A stretch of DNA of 41,119 bases from positions 1 through 41,119 of the forward strand of contig JAGQZQ010000021.1 in NCBI GenBank assembly GCA_020435415.1, in the 5' to 3' direction. The number at the start of each line of letters is the position of its first letter. Positions within the stretch are counted from its first letter, which is position 1. The notes under the pieces are model-generated. The model was not told the origin of the DNA, did no database searches, and saw nothing but the letters and a program-made list of their open reading frames with translations. Shown here in pieces: positions 32,244 through 40,670 of the stretch. A program made the translations under genes and the position numbers. Source of the DNA: Flavobacteriales bacterium. GTDB taxonomy: Bacteria; Bacteroidota; Bacteroidia; JACJYZ01.

Positions 32244-32763
32244 GCTTGTTCTTTTGGTTGAGATCAATGTTGGCATAAAAGCCCAGATCCTCTCCCGTGA
32301 GTAGTTTCGTAAGCAGCGCAATCTGCCCCATGTGGTATGACAAATGTTCGGTGACATGAATGACCATGGCCATGCCACTCATGGTGAAGCCTTGCACGGA
32401 GTATGTTTTTAACAGGTCTTTTTCTGAGGCACTTTGGATGACATCGACCACCTCTTCCAGTGTTTTGTTGAATGTGGCAACCAGCACCTTCTTTTGCGGA
32501 CCGGCTTCAGTATTGAATTCGCTATCCCGTTCACGCATGTCCGGTTGGTTTCCCAGGGCTGAGATGATGTATTGACGGGCATTGCCGCAAAGGTGTAGAA
32601 CCAGGTTGCCTATGGAGTTTGTAACGTTGTTGAGACGCTGCCAAAGCTGGTCTTCGGAAATCCGTGCCAGACAGTTTTCCAGTCTCCCGGGGTTTTCATT
32701 TATCCTGAAAATGCATTGGTCCCGGAATTCCGACAGCGCTTTGTTTAAAGGGTCGCCGGCCAT
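32236..32763 (-). CDS. DinB-like protein (DUF1572 type)
   Basis: This 175-aa four-helix protein resembles DUF1572 of the DinB superfamily. The metal-binding candidates are H57 (NLVLHLCGNARQYI), H140 and H144 (TEHLSYHMGQIALL). The reaction is unknown. It begins within the last codons of the OstA-like gene (19-nt overlap, 32745-32763) and its own stop overlaps the small 83-aa gene. It is only distantly similar to the DinB-family protein at 13935-14405, so the two are not a recent duplication. Confidence 0.83.
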   Translation of the reverse strand: MAGDPLNKALSEFRDQCIFRINENPGRLENCLARISEDQLWQRLNNVTNSIGNLVLHLCGNARQYIISALGNQPDMRERDSEFNTEAGPQKKVLVATFNKTLEEVVDVIQSASEKDLLKTYSVQGFTMSGMAMVIHVTEHLSYHMGQIALLTKLLTGEDLGFYANIDLNQKNKHD

Positions 32764-34286
32764 TGAAAGATATCATTTTGATTGGCAGGACGGACATTTT
32801 CCATCCAGCGGAATTTCTTCAGACGAAGTTCGGACGGGGGGATATCGTTGATGGGAAACAGGGTCGCATCAGGTTGTGTGATAAACGTAATGGACTTCAC
32901 CTTGTTCTCCTTCATGAAGATCATCATGTCGCTGCATTCGGCTTTGTTCACGCCGATCATCTCCTCCTTGTCGTTTTTGGCGAAGTAAATGGTTTGGCCA
33001 TTGCCTACCACGTTGATCTTGTGTAAGCGATTCTTATTAAAAAAGCCGGTCATGTCACGGCCTTTGATCTGGTTGAACCGGCTGCTGTCTTCCTGGGATA
33101 TGATCATGGCTTCTTCATTCATTAACAGCTTTTGAACTTTTCCATCCCAAAGCCGAAGCCGGATAATGCCGGAGGTCATCTGGTTTTCTTCAGACCACAG
33201 GACCGGCTTCCCATACATCGTAATGGTTGAATCCGCTTCCCGGTATATGAGGGAGTCGCATTGGCCCTGCATGTCGCTTTTGTAGAACCTGACCTTGTTA
33301 TAGGCATACAAGGTTTTGTTGTGAGAGACGGAGTCTTCCCGGGTTCGGAGTGTATCCGCATGCAGGTATAACGAATCGCTGTCCATCACCATGATCAGGA
33401 GAACATGGCCGGTCACAAAACTGCTGTCCATCTTTTGCATGTATTCTGCATAGTCGCCTCTGACCAGTGTATGCTGTGCGGTATCCAGGATCTCCACCTG
33501 ACGGAATATTTTCCCTATCCCCGTATTCTTGTCGAAAACGATGCTGTCACCTTTCAGGCGCTGATTTCCTGATGCGATGGAAACATTGGTGTTGTATTCA
33601 AGCTGATCGGTGCGTGTATTGTACCAGCCGTTCTCACAGTACACCGTGTTGCCTTCACCTTCGATGTAGGTAGGTCCCAGAAAGGTGGACCGGTGGGTGA
33701 TGGTGTTGTATTTCAAAGTGTCGGTTGAGATCTCGTATTGTTTGCTGAAAAGTTTTACGCTGTCTTTGAAGAAATACGTAGAGGAATTAGCGTCATAGGT
33801 ACCACTGCGGCTCCTTAGGCGGTTGTCTTTATCAATGATCTCACCACCGCCGGTATATAGTGCCTGCTTGCTGTCTGTATGATAGATCATGCGGTTGGTG
33901 GTAAGACTGGAGGAGGGGGTTTGCAGGCGGATGTTGTGATAAAGATTTGCTGTGCGCGTATTTCCTTCATAGAGCAGAGAATCTCCTGAGATCGTAAGGG
34001 TATCATTATGGTTGATGACCACATGGCCGAAAGCCTGAAACCGGTTGGCGCCGCTATACAGCCAGGCGCTATCACAGGAGAGCAGGGCGCCTTCATGTTC
34101 CAGGATTACGTTGCCCACAAGCCGTTGTACATTTCCTATTTGCTGGCGGTCGAAGAGTAGATCATCGGCCTGCTTGATGCGCACCTCCTTTGGCTTTTGT
34201 GCAAAACCAACCAGTGAGACGCATACCATGATGATCAGGACAATGCCTTTTAAGAAAAGACTGCGATGAGGGTTTGTTTTATTCAT
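32745..34286 (-). CDS. OstA-like (LptA/LptD N-domain) envelope protein
   Basis: This 513-aa protein has an N-terminal signal peptide (SLFLKGIVLIIMVCVSLVGFAQ) and OstA-like beta-jellyroll repeats (KQADDLLFDRQQIGNVQRL, LVGNVILEHEGALLSCDSAWL, GHVVINHNDTLTISGDSLLY) that recur as short repeats along most of the length. LptA/OstA domains carry lipopolysaccharide across the periplasm; this longer form is the one usual in Bacteroidota. No other lpt gene is adjacent. An imperfect -7 box (TAATTTTA) lies upstream of the ATG. Confidence 0.9.
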   Translation of the reverse strand: MNKTNPHRSLFLKGIVLIIMVCVSLVGFAQKPKEVRIKQADDLLFDRQQIGNVQRLVGNVILEHEGALLSCDSAWLYSGANRFQAFGHVVINHNDTLTISGDSLLYEGNTRTANLYHNIRLQTPSSSLTTNRMIYHTDSKQALYTGGGEIIDKDNRLRSRSGTYDANSSTYFFKDSVKLFSKQYEISTDTLKYNTITHRSTFLGPTYIEGEGNTVYCENGWYNTRTDQLEYNTNVSIASGNQRLKGDSIVFDKNTGIGKIFRQVEILDTAQHTLVRGDYAEYMQKMDSSFVTGHVLLIMVMDSDSLYLHADTLRTREDSVSHNKTLYAYNKVRFYKSDMQGQCDSLIYREADSTITMYGKPVLWSEENQMTSGIIRLRLWDGKVQKLLMNEEAMIISQEDSSRFNQIKGRDMTGFFNKNRLHKINVVGNGQTIYFAKNDKEEMIGVNKAECSDMMIFMKENKVKSITFITQPDATLFPINDIPPSELRLKKFRWMENVRPANQNDIFQWPATL

Positions 34287-34368
34287 AGCCCGATTTCGAT
34301 GAACCGTGTGCTAAAATTATACCAAATTTTTGTTGTGTTCGAATTCTGACGCGTGGTTTATAATTGTG

Positions 34369-34674
34369 TCACAACCACTTTGCAAGATCACAGCGATTGT
34401 CGATGAGAGCCAATACTTCAATTTGATTCTTTCGAATCCGGTAAAAGGCGGATAGCTCACGACTTATAACTGCGCGCCGAATTCTTGTCTTTTGTCTGGA
34501 GGTAGGGTATAATTTAGGGAAGTAGGAAATGGCTTCTTCAAAAGCGTTAAGAAGTTCGAAGAAGCTGTTCACTTCTGTGTCGGAGAAGTTTTCTTTAAGA
34601 TATCTTCTGATGTTTATTGCATGGTTCATGGAAGCTTTGGTCCAGATAACTGTACTTCTGGTGTTTTCAGTCAT
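34369..34674 (-). CDS. RelE/ParE-type toxin
   Basis: This 101-aa protein has the RelE/ParE fold pattern: an N-terminal strand and helix (VIWTKASMNHAINIRRYLKE), FPKLYPTSR, a basic strand (KTRIRRAVISRELSAFYRI) and the C-terminal IEVLALIDNRCD. RelE members cut mRNA in the ribosome and ParE members poison gyrase; the sequence does not decide between them. The start overlaps the antitoxin stop by 8 nt, the usual toxin-second order. Confidence 0.85.
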   Translation of the reverse strand: MTENTRSTVIWTKASMNHAINIRRYLKENFSDTEVNSFFELLNAFEEAISYFPKLYPTSRQKTRIRRAVISRELSAFYRIRKNQIEVLALIDNRCDLAKWL

Positions 34675-34903
34675 CCTTCAAATGCTTCCAAAATTGCTCT
34701 GATGAAATGGTATTTTTCTCATCTGCATCTTTTATTCCTCTCAGAACTATGTTCTGTTGTTCAGTGGATAACTGATCCCACCAATCGTCCTTTGATCTTG
34801 AAGTTTTCAATCCTTCCAGAAAAGCAAGCATACGGACATCGGAAAGTTGGTTAATCCAAGCGATCAGATTAAGCTTCAATTGGTTTATTTCGCTTGTAGA
34901 CAT
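34667..34903 (-). CDS. Antitoxin of the RelE/ParE pair
   Basis: This 78-aa protein (ATG at 34903, MSTSEINQLKLNLIAW) is preferred over a 96-aa frame to 34957, because ATG 34903 sits 19 nt downstream of a clean -7 box. It has two helical segments (INQLSDVRMLAFLEGLKTS; LSTEQQNIVLRGIKDADE) and a C-terminal FWKHLKDD that would wrap the toxin, a form common for Bacteroidota antitoxins next to RelE/ParE toxins. No DNA-binding motif is obvious. Confidence 0.75.
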   Translation of the reverse strand: MSTSEINQLKLNLIAWINQLSDVRMLAFLEGLKTSRSKDDWWDQLSTEQQNIVLRGIKDADEKNTISSEQFWKHLKDD

Positions 34904-34921
34904 GCGTTGGCAGGTGAGAAT

Positions 34922-34929
34922 CAAATATA
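34922..34929 (-). promoter_or_regulatory. -7 box TATATTTG for the toxin-antitoxin pair
   Basis: The minus strand reads TATATTTG (34929-34922), an exact TAnnTTTG, 18 nt before the antitoxin ATG. The -33 position has TTTATG at 18 nt, a partial match. Confidence 0.45.
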
Positions 34930-35008
34930 AGGAATTAATATGTGCATAAAAATTCAAGGTGCCAATGATAAACTTAAGAATTATTTATCGGTGCTTTGAT
35001 GTATCAGG

Positions 35009-35806
35009 TTAATCCAGCAAGGTTTTTAAGGTATGCTGATATGATTTATTATCTGTCATTCCGTTGTGCCCCATTCCATATAAAGTGATAAGTGTATCCT
35101 GCGCCTTAAACTCTTCCTGAAGTTTTAACGAAGCCCCGTAGTATATGACCTCATCCTGGTTCCCATGAAAAACAACGACGGGCATCTCACAACCTTTGAG
35201 GTATTTGTTGGTCTCAAGCTTATATTTCAGGATGAATGCTGGAATGACCGGGAACATGTGATTCATCAGGTCGGTCAAGCTGTAGTAAGGTGCCTGGAGG
35301 ATTAACAACCGTGGGTTGTTATCAGAAGCTAATTTGGCAGCCATTCCTGTTCCAATGGAGTATCCGAGCACGATGATGTCCTTTTCGTGATACCGCTTTT
35401 TCAGTTCATTGTAAACCGTTCGGTTGTCTTCAAACAACTGATCCTGGCTGGTGATATGACCCTGACTCTTACCATATCCCCGGTAGTCAAATATAAAAAG
35501 GTCATAGCCAAGATCGGTATAGGTTTGTGCAACGTTACCCCAGGTGTCCAATGCACCTGCGTTTCCGTGCAGGTATATGATAAGTCCTTTGGGTGTGTTC
35601 GCCTTGAACAGAAGTCCGTTTAGTACGGTGCCATCGGTTGTTTTTATGCTTAACTCTTCGAACGGCTGTTCAAATTGAAACTGGTGATCTTCCGTTAACT
35701 TCTGAGGAAAAAAGATAAGTTTCTCCTGAAAGGAGTAGATCGCTAAAAACAGCGAGAAGCAGATGACTAAGATGACGGTTGTTACTATGAACAGAACTTT
35801 CTTCAA
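35009..35806 (-). CDS. Membrane-anchored alpha/beta hydrolase
   Basis: This 265-aa protein starts with a signal anchor (VLFIVTTVILVICFSLFLAIYS in outline) and has an alpha/beta-hydrolase domain with oxyanion HGNAGAL, nucleophile S150 in GYSIGTG, D218 in FHGNQDEV and H247 in GMGHNGM, so the full triad is present. It resembles the BEM46/YfhR-like group (FIFDYRGYGKSQG). The substrate is unknown. It is 10 nt after the VOC gene and ends the run of fur, STAS, purA, VOC and hydrolase. Confidence 0.9.
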   Translation of the reverse strand: MKKVLFIVTTVILVICFSLFLAIYSFQEKLIFFPQKLTEDHQFQFEQPFEELSIKTTDGTVLNGLLFKANTPKGLIIYLHGNAGALDTWGNVAQTYTDLGYDLFIFDYRGYGKSQGHITSQDQLFEDNRTVYNELKKRYHEKDIIVLGYSIGTGMAAKLASDNNPRLLILQAPYYSLTDLMNHMFPVIPAFILKYKLETNKYLKGCEMPVVVFHGNQDEVIYYGASLKLQEEFKAQDTLITLYGMGHNGMTDNKSYQHTLKTLLD

Positions 35807-35816
35807 CGAAGTTCAC

Positions 35817-36188
35817 TTAAACATGCTGGTCCACCAACACCGGGTTCCCATCCGGATCCAGCACAATAAAACTCGCAGGACCTGTGGTGCTCTCATCAAC
35901 CTCCGATTCCAGTTTGATCCCTTTGGCTTTTAATTGCTTCTGGATGTCCCGGACATCATCGAAAGGCTCCACCTTATTGGCATTTTCATCCCATCCCGGA
36001 TTGAAGGTCAGGATGTTTTTTTCGAACATACCCTGGAACAATCCGATGATGGCATGGCCATGCTTCATGATGAGGTAGTTCTTCTCCATATCACCGGCAA
36101 AGACTGTGAATCCGAGGTTTTCGTAAAAAGTCCTGGATGCCTGAAGGTCCTTGACGGTAAGACTGAGCGAAAATACGCCTGGATTCAT
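35817..36188 (-). CDS. VOC superfamily (glyoxalase/bleomycin-resistance-like) protein
   Basis: This 123-aa protein has the paired beta-alpha-beta-beta-beta pattern of the vicinal oxygen chelate fold: FSLSLTVKDLQASRTFYENLGF at the start and a C-terminal FIVLDPDGNPVLVDQH. The substrate is unknown; members include dioxygenases and resistance proteins. It is 11 nt after purA. Confidence 0.88.
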   Translation of the reverse strand: MNPGVFSLSLTVKDLQASRTFYENLGFTVFAGDMEKNYLIMKHGHAIIGLFQGMFEKNILTFNPGWDENANKVEPFDDVRDIQKQLKAKGIKLESEVDESTTGPASFIVLDPDGNPVLVDQHV

Positions 36189-36199
36189 GTCCTTATGTT

Positions 36200-37486
36200 T
36201 TATGCCGGAATTCTCTGTCTTATCAACGTCTGACTTCTATCCGGGCCTACCGATACAATAGAGATCGGGAGTTGAAGCGCCTCTTCCAGATACTCCACAT
36301 AACCCTGAAGGGCACCGGGTAACTGTCCGGGGTCTGTCAGTTTGGTGAGGTCTGTTTTCCAACCGGGCAGATCCTGGTAAACAGGTTCTATTTCCGCATT
36401 GCAGATGTCGTATGGGAAGCGGTCGGTCAGTTCACCGTTGACTTTGTATTGCGTGCATACCTTGATCGTGTCGAAGTTGCTCAGTACATCTGCTTTGGTC
36501 ATGATGAGATGGGTGACACCATTCAGCATAATGGTATACTTCAGGGCCACCAGATCCAGCCAGCCGCAACGTCTGGGTCTGCCGGTGGTGGCACCGAATT
36601 CGTGACCGGTCTGCCGAAGTTCCTCGCCGGTTTCATCAAGCAGCTCGGTGGGGAAGGGGCCACTGCCCACACGGGTACAGTAGGCCTTGAATATTCCGTA
36701 AACATCACCGATACGTGATGGGGGGATACCCAGACCGGTGCATGCACCTGCAGCCAGCGTATTGCTTGAGGTTACGAACGGGTACGAGCCGAATTCAATG
36801 TCAAGCAGTGAGCCCTGGGCGCCTTCTGCCAGCACTTTCTTGCCGCGGTCCAGGTGATCATTCACGACATGCTCACTGTCTACAAGTTTAAGTTTATCAA
36901 AGATTTTAATGGCCTCGAACCACTCTTTTTCCAACTTGTCCAGGTCGTCATCTATGCCGAAGAAGGCCAGCAGTTGTCTGTGTTTTTCCACCAGGTCATC
37001 ATACCGTTTCCTGAAAGAAGGACTGGCCAGATCACCCACGCGGATACCATTACGACCCGTCTTGTCCATATAGGTTGGGCCGATGCCTTTCAATGTGGAG
37101 CCGATCTTATCCTTCCCTTTGGCTTTTTCGGAAGCGGCATCCAGCAACTTATGTGTGGGCAGGATGAGATGTGCTTTACGGGAGATGCAAAGACGTTCAT
37201 ATACCGGGTGACCGTGTTCGCTGATCTTTTCGATTTCCTTTAACAGAATGACGGGATCAATGACCACACCATTGCCAACGATATTCACTGCGTCGGGATG
37301 AAATATGCCGGAAGGAATCGTGTGTAGTACATGCTTGAAGGCATCGAATTCGAGGGTGTGGCCTGCGTTGGGACCGCCCTGGAAACGTGCTACTACGTTG
37401 TAATGTGGGGTCAGAACATCTACGATCTTTCCTTTGCCTTCATCTCCCCACTGCAGTCCGAGTAATACATCTGCTTTCATCTTCAT
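36200..37486 (-). CDS. purA: Adenylosuccinate synthetase
   Basis: PurA joins IMP and aspartate with GTP, the first committed step to AMP. The 428-aa length is normal. GLQWGDEGKGKIVD (10-23) carries the P-loop-like site with catalytic D14, followed by GPNAGHT with catalytic His; GIGPTYMDKTGRNGIR and the C-terminal VSVGPDRSQTL are intact. The ATG at 37486 directly follows the STAS gene stop (TGA ATG, no spacer); a second ATG two codons on is possible. The abutting genes suggest coupled translation. Confidence 0.98.
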   Translation of the reverse strand: MKMKADVLLGLQWGDEGKGKIVDVLTPHYNVVARFQGGPNAGHTLEFDAFKHVLHTIPSGIFHPDAVNIVGNGVVIDPVILLKEIEKISEHGHPVYERLCISRKAHLILPTHKLLDAASEKAKGKDKIGSTLKGIGPTYMDKTGRNGIRVGDLASPSFRKRYDDLVEKHRQLLAFFGIDDDLDKLEKEWFEAIKIFDKLKLVDSEHVVNDHLDRGKKVLAEGAQGSLLDIEFGSYPFVTSSNTLAAGACTGLGIPPSRIGDVYGIFKAYCTRVGSGPFPTELLDETGEELRQTGHEFGATTGRPRRCGWLDLVALKYTIMLNGVTHLIMTKADVLSNFDTIKVCTQYKVNGELTDRFPYDICNAEIEPVYQDLPGWKTDLTKLTDPGQLPGALQGYVEYLEEALQLPISIVSVGPDRSQTLIRQRIPA

Positions 37487-37849
37487 TCAAATATTTTCAG
37501 TTTGTTTTTGGAACAGGTCTTTGGCCTCCTCAAGGGTGTCACAGATCGTGAATATGGCGTTCAGCTTGGTGGTCAGGTAAAGTTCCTTCACTTTGTCAGA
37601 CAGGTGTACAACGATCAGTTCACCACCGTTGTTCCGTGTTTTAGTAAGCATGCGTATCATGAGGTTCAGTCCCGAGCTGTTCATCTGAGGAACATCGGAC
37701 ATGTCCACAATGAAACGGGTCTTGCCTTCTTCAATCTGGGCAGCCAGTTCATCCAGGAGATCCTTTCCATCGTGTGGTTCCAGTAATTTTCCGTGAATGG
37801 TGATGAGGCCGAAAGCGCCTTCATCTGTCATATTGTAATTTAATGTCAT
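37487..37849 (-). CDS. STAS-domain protein (anti-sigma-factor antagonist type)
   Basis: This 120-aa protein is a single STAS domain (FGLITIHGKLLEP; RFIVDMSDVPQMNSSGLNLMI) with the phosphorylatable serine position S58 in NSSG. SpoIIAA-type STAS proteins switch an anti-sigma factor by phosphorylation. No kinase or sigma factor gene is near, so the partner is not identified. It lies 17 nt after fur and directly before purA. Confidence 0.88.
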   Translation of the reverse strand: MTLNYNMTDEGAFGLITIHGKLLEPHDGKDLLDELAAQIEEGKTRFIVDMSDVPQMNSSGLNLMIRMLTKTRNNGGELIVVHLSDKVKELYLTTKLNAIFTICDTLEEAKDLFQKQTENI

Positions 37850-37866
37850 GGGAAGTGAAGGGGTGT

Positions 37867-38361
37867 TTAATTATTCTTGGTTTGGGCGCATGATTTACAA
37901 AGTCCGTACATGTTCAGTGCATGATGCAATACCTGAAAGCCGGTGATCTTTTCAACGGTGTTCATGATGTTTTGAATGCGTGGGTCACAGAATTCGATGA
38001 CCTGATGGCACTCGGTACACACCAGATGGTCGTGTTGCTTTGATTTGTAAGCGCTTTCAAACTGTGCAATGTTCTTTTTAAACAAGTGTTTCCTGACCAG
38101 GTTGCAGGCCAGCAGTAACTCGATGGTATTGTAGAGTGTGGCCCGGCTTACCCGGTAATTCTTATTCTTCATTTTAACATACAGCGATTCGATGTCGAAG
38201 TGGCCTTCCCGGGTGTAAATTTCGTGCAGGATGGCAAACCGCTCCGGTGTTTTTCTGTGGCTATGCTTTTCCAGGAAAGCAGAAAATATACTTTTAACGG
38301 TTTCCTGAATCTGTTTTTCCTCTGAACCCATCGCGTTCGGAAATTGCTGTATCAATGCCAT
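37867..38361 (-). CDS. Fur-family metal-responsive regulator
   Basis: This 164-aa protein has an N-terminal winged helix ([33 protein letters not shown]) and a C-terminal metal-binding domain with H110/H112, C115 and C118 (CTEC), and C155 and C158 (CKSC), a structural zinc site as in Fur, PerR and Zur. Which metal or peroxide it senses is not clear. It lies 51 nt after spoT and precedes the STAS gene. Confidence 0.92.
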   Translation of the reverse strand: MALIQQFPNAMGSEEKQIQETVKSIFSAFLEKHSHRKTPERFAILHEIYTREGHFDIESLYVKMKNKNYRVSRATLYNTIELLLACNLVRKHLFKKNIAQFESAYKSKQHDHLVCTECHQVIEFCDPRIQNIMNTVEKITGFQVLHHALNMYGLCKSCAQTKNN

Positions 38362-38412
38362 GAAGGTACGAAAAAATGGGTGTTCAATGGTAATGTAATG
38401 GTGTTGTCATCT

Positions 38413-40605
38413 TCAGCTGATCCGATCCACGGAATGCACGCCATGTACTTTCTTTAGCTGGTTGATAAGACTTGTAAGATGGTCCGTATCGTGCACATAC
38501 ACCATCACCGTGCCCTCAAAAGTGCCATCCATGGTATCAAAACTGATGGAACGCATGTTTACGTTATGTTGATCGGAGATGACCCGGGTGAGGTTGTTCA
38601 CCAATCCCACCTCGTCAATTCCGGTGATCCGTATGCCTGCCAGGAAGGCAATGGATTCCTGACCCATCCATCGTGCCTTTACAATGCGGTACGCATAGTT
38701 CGACATGAGCTCGATGGCGTTGGGGCAATTGGTCCGGTGTATTTTTATTCCTTCGTTGATGGTCACAAAACCAAACACGTCGTCACCCGGGATCGGGTTA
38801 CAGCATGGAGACAATTTGTATTCGATCTTGTCCATCTGATCGCCAATCACCAGCATCCCTGATTTGCCGCGTGCTTCTGCTACGATCTCTTCAAGCGTTT
38901 TTGTTCCTTTTCCAGATTTGCTTGGTGAATGCAGCTGACCATTCATCACCTTGAACTTCTTCAGGTCTTTCAGGTTGATCGCATTCATGGCGATGCGGTA
39001 ATACAGCTCCAGACTGCTGGTGACCCGGAAGTGGTGTTGCAGTTCGCTGATGTTTCCGGTGCTGGGTTCCAGTCCCATACTTTCCAGCTTCTTTCTTAGC
39101 TGTGTCTTTCCTTCCTCTGCGACCTTTCTCTTTTCTTCCTTGAGAACGTTTTTGATCTTGGACTTGGCTTTGGCGGTGACCACATAATTGAGCCATTCAT
39201 CCTTGGGCTTTTGTTTGGATGAGGTGATGATCTCTACCTGATCCCCACTGCGCAGTGTATGGCTTAACGGGACAAGTTTATGGTTAACCTTGGCGCCCAG
39301 GCAGGCAGAGCCCACATCGGTGTGGATATCAAAGGCAAAGTCCAGGGCGGTGGCTCCGGATGGCAACGTTTTGAGTTCTCCGCGCGGTGTGAAAACGAAT
39401 ATTTCGTCGGCAAACAGGTTAAGTTTGAAGTCGTCGATGAAGTCCAGTGCATTGGGTTCCGGATTTTCGAGCATCTCCCTGATTTTTCTGATCCATTCTT
39501 CCAGGGCATGTTCCGAAACGCTATCCTTGTATTTCCAATGGGCGGCATAACCTTTCTCCGCAATCTCATCCATTCGTACGGTCCGTATCTGTACCTCAAC
39601 CCATTTTCCTTCGGGACCCATCACGGTTGTATGGAGTGACTCATACCCGTTGGCCTTTGGTGTGGATATCCAGTCACGCAGCCTGTCCGGGTTAGGGTGA
39701 TAGTAGTCCGTAACCACTGAATAAGCACGCCAGCAGTCGGCCTTTTCCTGATCTTCCTGCGAATCCAGGATGATTCGGATGGCGAAAATATCATATACTT
39801 CTTCGAACGGGATCCCCTTCTTCTTCATCTTACTCCAGATAGAGAATACGGATTTGGGTCTTCCCTTGATGCTGTACTTCAGTTGTTGCTCGTCGAGTGG
39901 CTTCTTGAGTTTGGTAATGAAGCGATTGATGAAACGGTTCCGTTCCTTTTGTGTCTCGATGAGCTTTTGTTCGATGGAGTTGTAGACTTCGGGTTCGGTG
40001 TATTTGAGGCCGAGGTCCTCAAGCTCGGTTTTGATCGCATTCAGTCCCAGGCGGTGTGCCAGTGGAGCATAAAGGTAAAGCGTTTCTGAGGCGATCTTGA
40101 GTTGCTTTTTTCTGTCCAGAGATTCCAGCGTACGCATATTGTGCAGCCGGTCTGCAAGTTTTATAAGGATGACCCGAACGTCGTCGGACAGGGTAAGCAA
40201 CATCTTCCGGAAATTCTCCGCCTGCATGGAAGAGCTGTTGCCGGTAACGCCGGATATTTTTGTGAGTCCATCGATGATCCTGGCCACCTTTCCGCTGAAC
40301 AAACGCCGGATGTCATCCAGCGTGATCTCTGTATCCTCTACAACGTCATGAAGCAATGCTGCTACAACAGACGTTGTACCCAGGCCGATCTCACCTGCGG
40401 CAATCCGTGCAACGGCAAGTGGATGGAAGATGTATGGCTCTCCCGATTTTCGGCGCATGTCCATATGCGCTTCCATCGCCGTGTTGAAGGCTTTTCTGAT
40501 CTGCTGCTTGTCGTGGCGTGTCACACTGCGGCGACAGTCCCTGAGCAGTGCCCGGTACTTGTTAAGGATTTCCTTCTTTTCCTGTTCCCTGTCTATCACT
40601 TGCAT
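38413..40605 (-). CDS. spoT: Bifunctional (p)ppGpp synthetase/hydrolase (SpoT/Rel)
   Basis: This 730-aa protein makes and degrades (p)ppGpp for the stringent response. The N-terminal HD hydrolase has H61 and H86-D87 (HDVVEDTE), so hydrolysis should be active. The synthetase domain contains FAIRIILDS and YESLHTTVMGPEGKWVEVQI. A TGS domain (FVFTPRGELKTLPSGATALD) and a C-terminal zinc-finger/ACT part (LSPCCNPIPGDDVFGF, ITGIDEVGLVNNLTRVI) follow. It is the only RSH gene here and is probably the single long RSH usual in this phylum. A -7 box lies 8 nt before the ATG. Confidence 0.97.
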   Translation of the reverse strand: MQVIDREQEKKEILNKYRALLRDCRRSVTRHDKQQIRKAFNTAMEAHMDMRRKSGEPYIFHPLAVARIAAGEIGLGTTSVVAALLHDVVEDTEITLDDIRRLFSGKVARIIDGLTKISGVTGNSSSMQAENFRKMLLTLSDDVRVILIKLADRLHNMRTLESLDRKKQLKIASETLYLYAPLAHRLGLNAIKTELEDLGLKYTEPEVYNSIEQKLIETQKERNRFINRFITKLKKPLDEQQLKYSIKGRPKSVFSIWSKMKKKGIPFEEVYDIFAIRIILDSQEDQEKADCWRAYSVVTDYYHPNPDRLRDWISTPKANGYESLHTTVMGPEGKWVEVQIRTVRMDEIAEKGYAAHWKYKDSVSEHALEEWIRKIREMLENPEPNALDFIDDFKLNLFADEIFVFTPRGELKTLPSGATALDFAFDIHTDVGSACLGAKVNHKLVPLSHTLRSGDQVEIITSSKQKPKDEWLNYVVTAKAKSKIKNVLKEEKRKVAEEGKTQLRKKLESMGLEPSTGNISELQHHFRVTSSLELYYRIAMNAINLKDLKKFKVMNGQLHSPSKSGKGTKTLEEIVAEARGKSGMLVIGDQMDKIEYKLSPCCNPIPGDDVFGFVTINEGIKIHRTNCPNAIELMSNYAYRIVKARWMGQESIAFLAGIRITGIDEVGLVNNLTRVISDQHNVNMRSISFDTMDGTFEGTVMVYVHDTDHLTSLINQLKKVHGVHSVDRIS

Positions 40606-40612
40606 AGTCTAC

Positions 40613-40620
40613 CAAAGGTA
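40613..40620 (-). promoter_or_regulatory. -7 box TACCTTTG for spoT
   Basis: The minus strand reads TACCTTTG (40620-40613), an exact TAnnTTTG, ending 7 nt before the spoT ATG. The expected transcription start is at or next to the start codon. The -33 region, where TTG would be expected, is occupied by the heptamer array at 40628-40662. Confidence 0.5.
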
Positions 40621-40627
40621 AGAAGTT

Positions 40628-40670
40628 AGTCGATAGTCGATAGTCGATAGTAGTTAGTAGTTAACGCGTT
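40628..40670 (+). repeat. Five-heptamer array capped by AACGCGTT upstream of spoT
   Basis: Five heptamers (40628-40662, exactly 35 nt: three AGTCGAT and two AGTAGTT) run without a gap into the perfect palindrome AACGCGTT (40663-40670). Length, unit style (AGT at the start), and cap match the array at 5058-5100, which is in the opposite orientation. It lies between spoT and an IS982-type transposase. Confidence 0.88.

Noticed and set aside
32244-32378. 45-residue extension of the 83-aa ORF
   Set aside because: It is antiphase to the DinB C-terminus and has a composition unlike the rest of the protein.
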